64,000 nt of DNA from Ancylobacter novellus (GTDB lineage: Bacteria; Pseudomonadota; Alphaproteobacteria; Rhizobiales; Methylopilaceae), in assembly GCA_003241695.1 (NCBI GenBank), contig QFPN01000001.1:434001-498000 (forward strand), written 5' to 3'. The position numbers and the translations under genes are program-made. Within the stretch, counting starts at the first letter, position 1; every line of letters starts with the position of its first letter. Shown piece by piece: positions 35,107 through 43,573 of the stretch. Under the pieces are notes generated by a model. That model saw only the letters and a list, made by a program, of their open reading frames with translations. It searched no databases and was not told the DNA's origin.

Positions 35107-35174
35107 CGGCCGCGCCCCGATCGCTGAAACTATGGGCAGCCTGTGGGATTTCCCGCCCGATCTCAACGAGAAAA

Positions 35175-35189
35175 CCACATCTTGTGTGG
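35175..35189. promoter_or_regulatory. Operator-like palindrome between deoR-type gene and ABC transporter
   Basis: CCACA-TCTTG-TGTGG is a perfect five-base inverted repeat over 15 bases, 69 bases before the DeoR-family start and 74 bases before the binding-protein start. Its position suits an operator for the divergent regulator; no experimental link is known to me. Confidence 0.35.
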
Positions 35190-35262
35190 ACTTGCCGCAG
35201 ATTGGCGCCCAAACTGCTTGTCGTGTGCGGACTGCGACCACGGCGAGCCTCAGGAGACGGGC

Positions 35263-36213
35263 ATGCTTCACAAGACGACGCGCGCGCTTGCGGCAGGGCT
35301 TCTCGCCCTCGCGCTGACCGGCGGAGCGGCGACGGCCGCCCCGGAATCGAAGGATCCGATCAAGATCACGCTGCATGACTGGACCGGCCAGCTCATCACC
35401 GCCCGCATCATGGGCGAGACGCTGAAGAAGGCCGGCTACAACGTCGAATACGTCCAGGCCGACTACCTCGCCCAGTTCGCGGGCATGCGCACCGGCGACC
35501 TGCATGTCGCGATGGAGGTCTGGGCCACGACCGCCAAGGAGGCGATGGACGAGGCGATCGCGGCCGGCGGCGTCGAGAACGTCGGCGAGACCGGCATGCA
35601 GGCGATCGAGGACTGGTGGTTTCCCGAATACATGAAGGAGAAGTGCCCGGGCCTGCCCGACTGGCAGGCGCTGAAGGCGTGCGGCGAGGCGTTCTCCACG
35701 CCCGAGACCGCGCCGAAGGGGCGCTATCTCGGCGGCCCCGTGACCTGGGGCGGCTACGACGAGGAGCGCGTCCAGGCGCTCGACCTGCCGTTCGAGGTGG
35801 TGCACGCCGGCACCGACGCCGCGATGTTCGCCGAGCTGCAGTCCGCCTACGACCGCAAGGCCCCGATCCTGCTCTGGATCTATGCGCCGCACTGGGCGCC
35901 CATCAAGTTCAAGGGCGAGTGGGTCAAGTTCCCGCCCTATGAGAAGGCCTGCTACGAGGATCCGGCCTGGGGCGTGAACAAGGAGATGAAGTACGACTGC
36001 GCCAAGCCCCGCGGCCCGATCTACAAGGCGGCCTGGAGCGGCCTGAAGGACAAGTGGCCGGGCGCCTACAAGGCCGTGAAGGCCTATACGTTCGACAACA
36101 AGGAAATCGGCGAGCTCGCGGCCAAGGTCGACCTCGACGGCCAGAAGGTCGAGGCCGTGGTCGACGACTGGATGGCCAAGAACGAGGACCGCTGGAAGAA
36201 GTGGCTGCAGTGA
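35263..36213 (+). CDS. ABC transporter substrate-binding protein, glycine betaine/choline type (OpuAC family)
   Basis: A 316-residue periplasmic binding protein with a signal peptide (1-26, cleavage after AATA-A). The OpuAC fold is shown by KITLHDWTGQLITARI near the N terminus and MEVWATTAKEAMDEA, where tryptophans of the quaternary-amine cage are expected, and by APHWAPIKFKGEWVKFPP. It should bind a quaternary ammonium compound such as betaine, choline or a methylated relative. It is the first gene of the transporter set; the ATPase gene follows after a palindromic element. AGGAGA lies 7 bases before the ATG. Confidence 0.9.
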   Translation: MLHKTTRALAAGLLALALTGGAATAAPESKDPIKITLHDWTGQLITARIMGETLKKAGYNVEYVQADYLAQFAGMRTGDLHVAMEVWATTAKEAMDEAIAAGGVENVGETGMQAIEDWWFPEYMKEKCPGLPDWQALKACGEAFSTPETAPKGRYLGGPVTWGGYDEERVQALDLPFEVVHAGTDAAMFAELQSAYDRKAPILLWIYAPHWAPIKFKGEWVKFPPYEKACYEDPAWGVNKEMKYDCAKPRGPIYKAAWSGLKDKWPGAYKAVKAYTFDNKEIGELAAKVDLDGQKVEAVVDDWMAKNEDRWKKWLQ

Positions 36214-36244
36214 GCTTCGGCGCCTAAGGGCGCCGTCTCCGCCG

Positions 36245-36355
36245 CCGTCATGCCCGGCGGAAGCCGGGCGTCCACGACTTCCTGGGAACGTAGCGCTCCG
36301 CGGCCAAGTCTCTATGGCCAAGTCGTGGACGCCCGCGAAGGCGCGGGCATGACGG
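36245..36355. repeat. GTCATGCCCG palindromic element (intergenic copy)
   Basis: The element runs from CCGTCATGCCCG to CGGGCATGACGG, with inner arms GCGTCCACGACTT and AAGTCGTGGACGC. It is the same family as the copy inside the GH2 gene. It lies between the binding-protein and ATPase genes and could reduce expression of the downstream transporter genes relative to the binding protein. Confidence 0.85.
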
Positions 36356-36390
36356 CGCAGGGATGCGGAACCTCAAACAGGGCCGACGCC

Positions 36391-37422
36391 ATGGCTGACC
36401 CCATTCTCGCCGCCCGCGGCGTCACGAAGCTCTTCGGCGCGAAGCCGGAACGCTTCGTGCGCGACGGCCGCGTCACGGCCTCGGCGGCGGAACTCGCCGA
36501 GGCCGGCCTCGTGCCCGCCGTCGCCGACGTCACGCTCGGGATCGCGCGCGGCGAGACCTTCGTCATCATGGGCCTGTCGGGCTCCGGCAAGTCGACGCTG
36601 GTGCGCTGCCTCGCCGGGCTGATCCCGCCGACCGCGGGCGCCGTGCTGTTCGAGGGGCGCGACCTCGCGAAGATGACCGAGCAGGAGCTGATCCAGCTCC
36701 GCCGCCACCAGATGGGCATGGTGTTCCAGAACTTCGCGCTGCTGCCGCACCTCACCGTGCTCGGCAACGTCTCGTTCCCGCTCGAGGTGCAGGGGCGGCC
36801 GCGGGCCGAACGCGAGGCGCGCGCTCGCGAGATGGTGAAGCTCGTCGGCCTGTCGGGCCGCGAGGACCGCTTCCCGCGCGAGCTGTCGGGCGGCCAGCAG
36901 CAGCGCGTCGGCATCGCGCGCTCGCTCGCGGTCGGGCCGGACCTCTGGTTCCTCGACGAGCCGTTCTCGGCGCTCGACCCGCTGATCCGCCGCGAGATGC
37001 AGGACGAGGTGCTGCGCCTGCAGGCGATGCTCAAGAAGACCATTGTGTTCATCACCCACGACTTCGACGAGGCCGTGCGGCTCGCCGACCGCATCGCGAT
37101 CATGAAGGACGGCCGCGTGGCGCAGATCGGAACCGCCGAGGAGCTCGTTCTGGCGCCTGCGACCGATTATGTACGCGCCTTCACGCGCGACGCGCCGCGG
37201 GCCAAGATCCTGACCGCCCGCTCGGTGATGGCGCCAGCGGGCGAAGGCGCCGACTTCGCTGGCGAGATCGAGGCCGGCCAGCGCATCGCCTCCTTCGCGC
37301 ATGACGTCGAGAGTTCGGAGAAGCCCTTCGCGGTCGTCGAGGACGGCCGGGTGATCGGGCTGGTGGACCGGCTCGCCATGATCGACGTGCTGGTCGGCCG
37401 CGAACGGAAGGCCGCGGCGTGA
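36391..37422 (+). CDS. Betaine/choline-type ABC transporter ATPase (ProV/OpuAA-like)
   Basis: A 343-residue ATP-binding subunit. Walker A is GLSGSGKST, the ABC signature is LSGGQQQR and Walker B is LWFLDEPFSALD; an N-terminal insertion before Walker A (about 12-50) and a C-terminal regulatory part with CBS-like sequence (about 270-335) are typical of ProV/OpuAA proteins. It energises uptake through the double permease encoded next. ATG 36391 is chosen by family alignment; the frame is open from 36250 through the palindromic element. Confidence 0.93.
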   Translation: MADPILAARGVTKLFGAKPERFVRDGRVTASAAELAEAGLVPAVADVTLGIARGETFVIMGLSGSGKSTLVRCLAGLIPPTAGAVLFEGRDLAKMTEQELIQLRRHQMGMVFQNFALLPHLTVLGNVSFPLEVQGRPRAEREARAREMVKLVGLSGREDRFPRELSGGQQQRVGIARSLAVGPDLWFLDEPFSALDPLIRREMQDEVLRLQAMLKKTIVFITHDFDEAVRLADRIAIMKDGRVAQIGTAEELVLAPATDYVRAFTRDAPRAKILTARSVMAPAGEGADFAGEIEAGQRIASFAHDVESSEKPFAVVEDGRVIGLVDRLAMIDVLVGRERKAAA

Positions 37423-37762
37423 GCGGGGTCGTGCGGGACGCACACGAGGGCGACGCGCTCGGCCGCTCCCCTCTCCCGTTCACAGGAGAGGGTAAGGGTG
37501 AGGGGCCCTTGCCTCGAACTTTCCGAATGGAGTCCGTCCGCGCGGGCGGCGCTCTTCCCCCCTCCCCCTTGTGGGGAGGGGTCGGGGGTGGGGGTGGCTC
37601 CGGACGGGGCGAAACGAACGAAACCGCTCCACGCCGTCGCAAGACGTTCCATTCTGAACCACCCCCACCCTTACCCTCCCCACAAGGGGGAGGGAGCGGA
37701 AACGCCGTCGCCGTTCCGCAGAGGCGACGCAAACGGAATCTCGGCCAGGAAGGCGCGGCGCC
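37423..37762. repeat. Gene-free gap with paired REP elements (pair 3) inside the transporter operon
   Basis: These 340 bases hold no gene. They contain a single palindromic unit CCCCTCTCCCG...GGAGAGGGTAAGG (37468-37503) and a full pair, CCCTCCCCCTTGTGGGGAGG (37560-37579) with its complement at 37673-37692. The pair is nearly identical to that at 27033-27177. The permease gene begins with ATG 37763 after a GGAAGGCG sequence. Confidence 0.75.
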
Positions 37763-39775
37763 ATGACGGACGCGGCGCTTCCTGCGGCGGCCGAGCGTCG
37801 CGCGCGTCCGCCGCTCGCGCGGCTGCTCTGGCCGGCGCTTCTCGTCGCGACCATCGTGCTGGTCTCGCTGCCGAACGGCGCGCTGCCGGCGTGGGCGACG
37901 AAGTATCCGATGGCGTGGCAGGTCCCAGTCGCGGCCTGGATCTCGACCTTCATGCGCTGGCTGATGGAGACCGCGAGCCTCGGCCTGTTCACCGTGCGCG
38001 ATCTGACGCGCGGGATGGCCTGGGTGCTCGACCTGCCGCTTTCGGCCGCCAAGGCCCTGCTCGCCGAGGGGATCGGCTGGGGCCGCGGCGCGGAGGAGGT
38101 GCGGCTCGCGCCTGCGATCCCGTGGTTCTCGGCGCTGATCGCGGGCGTCGCGGCGGCGTGGGCGGTCGGCGGCCTGCGCCTCGCGGCTCTGGTGGGCGGC
38201 GGCCTGCTCTATCTCGCGGTGTTCGGCCAGTGGGCCGGCGCCATGGTCACGCTCGCCTCGGTGCTGGTGTCGAGCGTGCTCGGGGCGGCGGGCGGGCTCT
38301 TGGTCGGCCTCGCCTGCGTACGCTGGAAATGGGCCGAGCGCGCCGTCTCTCCGCTGCTCGACCTCGCCCAGACCGTACCAGTCTTCGCCTACCTGCTGCC
38401 GATGCTGATCCTGTTCGGCTTCGGCCCGGTCTCGGCGATGATCGCCACCATCGTCTACGCCATGCCGCCGATGGTCAGGGTCACGATCCTCGCGATCCGC
38501 GCGGTGCCGGACGAGATCCGCGAGCTCGGCGCCATGACCGGCTGCACGAGGGCGCAGCTCACCTGGAAGATGCTGGTGCCGAGCGCGCTGCCGGCGCTGA
38601 TGGTCGGCGTCAACCAGGTCATCATGCTCTCGCTCAACGTCGTGATCATCGCCTCGATGATCGGCGCGGGCGGCCTCGGCTTCGACGTGCTGTCGGCGCT
38701 CCGGCGTCTCGACATCGGCGCCGGGCTCGAGGCCGGGCTCGCGATCACGGTGCTCGCGATCCTGCTCGACCGCTTCGCGCAGGCGCTCGCGGCGGGGACG
38801 GCGCAAGCGCCGGAACGCGACGAGGCGCTGGCCGCGGCCCGCCGGCGCATCCTCTTCGGCGCGCTGGCGCTCGCCGGGGCGCTCTGGCTCCTCGCGGCGC
38901 TGAAGCCCGGGATCGCGACCTATCCGGAGGCGCTCCGGCTCTCGACCGCGCCCTACTGGAGCGACCTCGTCCGCTGGATCAACGTCGAGTTCTTCCAGAC
39001 GCTGGACGCGATCCGCGCCTTCGCCTTCCTCAACCTGCTCGCGCCGGCCAAGCGCTTCATGCTGGCGCTGCCCTGGCCCTGGGTGATCGCGCTGGTCGCG
39101 ATCGCGGGCTTCCGGCTCGGCGGCTGGCGGCTCGGCCTCGGGCTCGCGGCGCTCTCGGGCTTCGTCGCCGCCGTCGGGCTGTGGCCGGTCGCGATGCTGA
39201 CCGTCTATCTCTGCGGCGTCGCGGTGCTGGTCGCGGCGGCGATCGGCATCCCGATCGGGGTCGCGGCCGCGACGAGGCCGCGGCTCTGGCGCGCCGTCGA
39301 GGCGGTCATCGACCTGCTCCAGACGCTGCCGTCCTTCGTCTACCTCATCCCGATCGTGATGCTGTTCCGGGTCGGCGACTTCACGGCGCTGATCGCGATC
39401 GTGCTTTACGCCGTCGCGCCCGCGATCCGGTACGCCGCCCACGGCGTCGCGCGCGTGCCTCCGACGCTGATCGAGGCCGCGGTCATGAACGGCTGCACCC
39501 GTCGCCAGATCCTGACGCGGGTGCGCGTGCCGCTCGCGCTGCCCGAGATCCTGCTAGGCCTGAACCAGACCATCATGCTGGCGCTCTCGATGCTGGTGAT
39601 CACCGCGCTCGTCGGCACCCGCGACCTTGGCCAGGAGACCTATTCGGCGCTCGCCAAGGCCGACGTCGGCAAGGGGCTGGTCGCTGGTCTCTGCGTCGCG
39701 GTCATCGCGATCGTGGCCGACCGTCTGGTCTCGGCCTCGGCGGCGAAGCTCAAGCGGCGGATGGGGCAGGCATGA
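37763..39775 (+). CDS. Fused double permease of betaine/choline-type ABC transporter
   Basis: A 670-residue membrane protein with two ABC permease domains joined in one chain. Each half has its own coupling-helix motif: IRELGAMTGCTRAQLTWKMLVPSALP (about residue 252-277) and LIEAAVMNGCTRRQILTRVRVPLALP (about 570-595). Most ProW/OpuAB permeases have one such domain and work as homodimers; here a single chain supplies both halves, possibly with different surfaces. Between them lie extra helices. It completes the importer with the binding protein and the ATPase. Confidence 0.9.
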   Translation: MTDAALPAAAERRARPPLARLLWPALLVATIVLVSLPNGALPAWATKYPMAWQVPVAAWISTFMRWLMETASLGLFTVRDLTRGMAWVLDLPLSAAKALLAEGIGWGRGAEEVRLAPAIPWFSALIAGVAAAWAVGGLRLAALVGGGLLYLAVFGQWAGAMVTLASVLVSSVLGAAGGLLVGLACVRWKWAERAVSPLLDLAQTVPVFAYLLPMLILFGFGPVSAMIATIVYAMPPMVRVTILAIRAVPDEIRELGAMTGCTRAQLTWKMLVPSALPALMVGVNQVIMLSLNVVIIASMIGAGGLGFDVLSALRRLDIGAGLEAGLAITVLAILLDRFAQALAAGTAQAPERDEALAAARRRILFGALALAGALWLLAALKPGIATYPEALRLSTAPYWSDLVRWINVEFFQTLDAIRAFAFLNLLAPAKRFMLALPWPWVIALVAIAGFRLGGWRLGLGLAALSGFVAAVGLWPVAMLTVYLCGVAVLVAAAIGIPIGVAAATRPRLWRAVEAVIDLLQTLPSFVYLIPIVMLFRVGDFTALIAIVLYAVAPAIRYAAHGVARVPPTLIEAAVMNGCTRRQILTRVRVPLALPEILLGLNQTIMLALSMLVITALVGTRDLGQETYSALAKADVGKGLVAGLCVAVIAIVADRLVSASAAKLKRRMGQA

Positions 39776-39823
39776 GGGCAAACGGCCGGACGAAGCGCGC
39801 GGGGAAAAAGGCGGCGCGGTCGG

Positions 39824-39982
39824 CCGCTCCCCTCTCCCGCTTGCGGGAGAAGGTAAGGGTGAGGGGCCTTTGCGCCGAAGCTTCAGAATGGAGCGCGTCC
39901 GCGCGGACGGCCGCTGTCTTGAACCCGCAGCGCCATGCCCCCTCATCCTTACCTTCTCCCGCAAGCGGGAGAAGGGGCGGTC
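39824..39982. repeat. Paired REP-like palindromic elements (pair 4)
   Basis: CCCTCTCCCGCTTGCGGGAG (39829-39848) and its inverted partner (39953-39974) flank a core with TTCAGAATGGAGCGCGTCCGC. It is the same family as the pairs at 21587, 27033 and 37465. It lies between the permease and the choline-kinase-like gene. Confidence 0.75.
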
Positions 39983-40043
39983 GGCGTCGCGCCATATGGG
40001 ATTGCTCATCCCATGAGGGCGCCGCGTCAGAGGGGCGCGCCCG

Positions 40044-40925
40044 ATGACCGACGCCAGCGTCGAGCGCGTCCGGACGCTGTCGTTCTGGCGAGGCGCCGTC
40101 GAGCCGCGCCCGCTTACGGGCGGCATCACCAACCGCAATTTCGTCGTCGAGGACGCCGGAAAGAAGTTCGTGGTGCGGCTCGGCGACGACATCCCGCTGC
40201 ACAACTGCCTGCGCTTCAACGAGCAGGCGGCGGCGGCCGCCGCCGAGGCCGCGGGCGTGTCGCCTGCCGTGCGCCATGTCGAGCCCGGCCTGATGGTCAT
40301 CGACCATGTCGAGGGCCGCACCTTCACCGAGGCCGACGTGCGCGCGGAGCTGCCGCGCGTCGCGGCGCTGGTCAGGACCGCGCATCGCGAGGTGACGCGG
40401 CGCCTGCGCGGTCCGGCGCTCGCCTTCTGGACCTTCCACATCCTCAGGAGCTACGTCGCGACGCTTCAGGACGGCGGACACCGCCTCGCCGCCGAACTGC
40501 CGCGGCTCGCCGACGTCGCCGACCGGATCGAGGCCGCGGTCGGGCCGACCGAGATCGTCTACGGCCACAACGACCTGCTGCCCGGCAACTTCATCGACGA
40601 CGGCGACAGGCTCTGGCTGATCGACTGGGACTATGGCGGCTTCAACAGCCCCTGGTTCGACCTCGGCAACCTCGCCTCCAACAACGGCCTCGACGAGGCC
40701 GGGCGGGACGCGCTGATCGGGCTTTATTTCGGCCGCGAGGCCCGCGACGCCGACAGGCTGAAGCTCGCCGGCATGATGGTGGCGTCGCTGCTGCGCGAGA
40801 GCCTCTGGAGCATGGTCTCAGAGCTCCATTCCACCCTCGATTTCGACTACCGGGCCTACACGGCCGAGAACCTCGCGCGCTTCGAGCGCGCGCTCGAACG
40901 CTTCGAAAGCATGGACCACGCATGA
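40044..40925 (+). CDS. Choline kinase/LicA-like phosphotransferase
   Basis: A 293-residue kinase-fold enzyme of the aminoglycoside phosphotransferase/choline kinase family. The N lobe has GGITNRNF and the ATP-binding lysine region KKFVVRLGDD. The catalytic loop is YGHNDLLPGNF (around residues 172-182) and the metal-binding motif is LIDWDYGG. Placed between a betaine/choline-type importer and a dimethylglycine dehydrogenase-like gene, it probably phosphorylates choline or a related amino alcohol. Its stop overlaps the next start in an ATGA junction. Confidence 0.88.
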   Translation: MTDASVERVRTLSFWRGAVEPRPLTGGITNRNFVVEDAGKKFVVRLGDDIPLHNCLRFNEQAAAAAAEAAGVSPAVRHVEPGLMVIDHVEGRTFTEADVRAELPRVAALVRTAHREVTRRLRGPALAFWTFHILRSYVATLQDGGHRLAAELPRLADVADRIEAAVGPTEIVYGHNDLLPGNFIDDGDRLWLIDWDYGGFNSPWFDLGNLASNNGLDEAGRDALIGLYFGREARDADRLKLAGMMVASLLRESLWSMVSELHSTLDFDYRAYTAENLARFERALERFESMDHA

Positions 40926-43366
40926 GCGATTTGCCCGCCTCCTCGAAGATCGTCGTCGTCGGCGGCGGCATCGTCGGCTGCTCGACGGCCTATCACCTCG
41001 GCAAGCTCGGCCTCGAGGTGCTGCTGATCGAGCGCGACCAGCTCACTTCGGGCTCGACCTGGCACGCCGCGGGCCTCGTCGGCCAGCTCCGGACCAGCGC
41101 AAACATCACGCAGCTGCTCGGCGAGTCGGTGCGTCTCTACAAGACGCTCGAGGAGGACACCGGGCTCGCCACCGGCTGGAAGATGAACGGCGGCCTGCGC
41201 CTCGCCTGCAACGAGGACCGCTGGATCGAGGTCAAGCGGCAGGCCACGACCGCGCGCTCCTTCGGGCTCGAGATGCACCTGCTCACCCCGAAGGAGGCGC
41301 AGGAGCTCTGGCCGCTGATGACCGTCGACGACGTGATCGGCGCGGCCTTCCTGCCGACCGACGGGCAGGCGAGCCCGTCCGACATCACCCAGGCGCTCGC
41401 CCGCGGCGCGCGGCGGGCCGGTGTCTCGATCCGCGAGCGTGTCTCGGTCACGGGCGTCGAGGTCGAGGGCGGCCGGGTGCGCGCCGTCGTCACCGACCAG
41501 GGCCGCGTCGCCTGCGAGACGTTGGTGATCTGCGCAGGCCTCTGGTCGCGCGAGCTCGGAAAGCTCGCGGGCGTCAACATCCCGCTTCAGGCGGTGAAGC
41601 ACCAATACGTCATCACCGAGCCGATCGAGGGCGTCGCCCGCGGCCTGCCGACGCTGCGCGACCCCGACCGCCTCACCTACTACAAGGAGGAGGTCGGCGG
41701 CCTCGTGCTCGGCGGCTACGAGCCGAACCCGATCGCCTGGGAGACGCCGGGCGGCCCGCCCAAGGACTTCTCGTTCTCGCTGTTCGACGCCGACTGGGAC
41801 CATTTCGGCCCGACGCTCGAACTCGCGCTCGGACGCGTGCCGGCGCTAGAGACCGCGGGGATCAAGGAGCTGATCAACGGGCCCGAGAGCTTCACGCCGG
41901 ACGGCAACTTCATTCTCGGCGAGGCGCCGGAAACGAAGGGCGTGTTCGTCGGCTGCGGCTTCAACGCCTTCGGCATCGCGGCGGGCGGCGGGGCCGGCAT
42001 GGCGCTGGCCGAATGGGTCGCGAAGGGCGAGGCGCCCTACGATCTCTGGCCGGTCGATATCCGTCGCTTCGGCCGGAACCATCTCGACGGCGAGTGGGTG
42101 AAGACCCGCACGCTCGAGGCCTACGCCAAGCACTACACCATGGCCTGGCCCTCCGAGGAGCACGACAGCGGCCGTCCGCTGCGGCGCTCGCCGCTCTACG
42201 ACCGGCTGAAGGCGGCCGGCGGAGTGTTCGGCGAGAAGCTCGGCTGGGAGCGCCCGAACTGGTTCGCGGGCGCGGGCGAGGAGGCCCATGACCGCTACTC
42301 CTTCACCGCGCCCAACTGGACGGCGGCGATCGCGCGCGAGCATGTCGCCTGCCGCGAGCGCGTCGCGCTGTTCGATCAGACGTCCTTCGCGAAATTCCTG
42401 CTGGTCGGCCGCGACGCCGAGCGGGCTCTCGGCTGGATCTGCGCCAACGACGTCGCGAAGCCCGTCGGCTCGCTGATCTACACCCAGATGCTGAACGCCC
42501 GCGGCGGGATCGAATGCGACCTCACCGTCGCCCGCCTCGCCGAGGACCGCTACTACGTCGTCACCGGAACGGGCTTCGCGACCCACGACTTCGACTGGAT
42601 CGCGCGCAACATTCCGGCCGATTGCGACGCTCATCTCGTCGACGTGACCTCCTCGCGCGCGGTGCTCAGCCTGTTCGGCCCGCGCGCCCGCGACGTGCTG
42701 GCAGCGGTTTCGTCCGACGACCTCTCGAACGCGGCGTTTCCGTTCGGGACCTGCCGACGGATCACGATCGCGGGCGCCCCGACGCTCGCGCTCCGCGTGA
42801 CCTATGTGGGCGAGCTCGGCTGGGAGCTGCACGTCCCGACCGAATTCGCCGCGACCGTCTACGAAGCGCTGATGGCGGCCGGAGAGCCTCACGGGCTCGC
42901 GCTCGCCGGCTACCGCGCGATCGAGACGCTGAGGCTCGAAAAGGGCTATCGCGCCTGGGGCGCAGAAATAGGCCCCGACCACACGCCGCAGATGGCGGGG
43001 CTCGGCTGGTCCGTGAAACTCAAGTCCAACGCGCCGTTCCTCGGCCGCGAGGCGCTTGTGGAGAAGGCCTCGAAGCCGCTGCCGCGCCTGCTCGCGGGCT
43101 TCACCGTCGACGACCCGGACGTCATCCTGCTCGGCCGCGAGACGATCCTGCGCGACGGCGAGCGCGTCGGCTGGCTCGCGAGCGGCGGCTTCGGGCACAC
43201 GATCGGCAAGCCGGTGGGCTACGGCTATGTGCGCCGCGCCGAAGGGGTGGACGCCGCCTTCGTCACCTCGGGCGCCTACGAGCTCGACGTGGCGGGCGTC
43301 CGGGTTCCGGCGACGCCGTCGCTGAAGCCGTTCTACGACCCGGCCTCCGCCCGGCCGAAGAGCTGA
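40922..43366 (+). CDS. Dimethylglycine/sarcosine dehydrogenase-like FAD-GcvT protein
   Basis: An 814-residue fusion of an FAD-dependent amine oxidase (about 8-370) with an aminomethyltransferase GcvT-type folate-binding half (about 425-810). The N-terminal Rossmann motif is IVVVGGGIVGCSTAYHL. H48 in STWHAAGL is the residue that carries covalent FAD in dimethylglycine and sarcosine dehydrogenases. The enzyme should oxidise an N-methyl group and pass the one-carbon unit to tetrahydrofolate. The start is fixed by the overlap with the kinase gene. With the importer it points to use of methylated amines as a carbon and nitrogen source; the exact substrate is inferred. Confidence 0.92.
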   Translation: MSDLPASSKIVVVGGGIVGCSTAYHLGKLGLEVLLIERDQLTSGSTWHAAGLVGQLRTSANITQLLGESVRLYKTLEEDTGLATGWKMNGGLRLACNEDRWIEVKRQATTARSFGLEMHLLTPKEAQELWPLMTVDDVIGAAFLPTDGQASPSDITQALARGARRAGVSIRERVSVTGVEVEGGRVRAVVTDQGRVACETLVICAGLWSRELGKLAGVNIPLQAVKHQYVITEPIEGVARGLPTLRDPDRLTYYKEEVGGLVLGGYEPNPIAWETPGGPPKDFSFSLFDADWDHFGPTLELALGRVPALETAGIKELINGPESFTPDGNFILGEAPETKGVFVGCGFNAFGIAAGGGAGMALAEWVAKGEAPYDLWPVDIRRFGRNHLDGEWVKTRTLEAYAKHYTMAWPSEEHDSGRPLRRSPLYDRLKAAGGVFGEKLGWERPNWFAGAGEEAHDRYSFTAPNWTAAIAREHVACRERVALFDQTSFAKFLLVGRDAERALGWICANDVAKPVGSLIYTQMLNARGGIECDLTVARLAEDRYYVVTGTGFATHDFDWIARNIPADCDAHLVDVTSSRAVLSLFGPRARDVLAAVSSDDLSNAAFPFGTCRRITIAGAPTLALRVTYVGELGWELHVPTEFAATVYEALMAAGEPHGLALAGYRAIETLRLEKGYRAWGAEIGPDHTPQMAGLGWSVKLKSNAPFLGREALVEKASKPLPRLLAGFTVDDPDVILLGRETILRDGERVGWLASGGFGHTIGKPVGYGYVRRAEGVDAAFVTSGAYELDVAGVRVPATPSLKPFYDPASARPKS

Positions 43367-43510
43367 GGCGCCTCCGAAGACGGGCGCGCAAACATGCGAT
43401 CCGCGACTTGCCGTCGTGGATCGCCGCGCTCACGGCCACGTCGCGGATGTTCAGGCAGGCGCGGCCATGACGAGGCCCGACCGGAAGCCACGCCGCTTCG
43501 GCTTCAGGAC

Positions 43511-43545
43511 AAACGAAAAGGCGTCGGACGCATCGCCCGACGCCT
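43511..43545 (-). terminator. Rho-independent terminator of rpoH
   Basis: Read leftward, AGGCGTCGG and CCGACGCCT form a 9-base stem followed by TTTTCGTTT. It lies 29 bases after the rpoH stop and separates rpoH from the convergent dehydrogenase gene. Confidence 0.85.
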
Positions 43546-43573
43546 CTTTCATGTCCTGCGTCCGGACCGCGCG

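Noticed and set aside
37181..39442. A 753-codon leftward open frame opposite the ATPase end and the permease
   Set aside because: It is antisense to two clear genes and encodes low-complexity Arg/Asp/Glu-rich sequence.
39935..40921. Upstream extension of the dehydrogenase frame through the choline-kinase-like gene
   Set aside because: The extension is a different frame of the kinase gene; the family start and the ATGA junction fix the real start at 40922.
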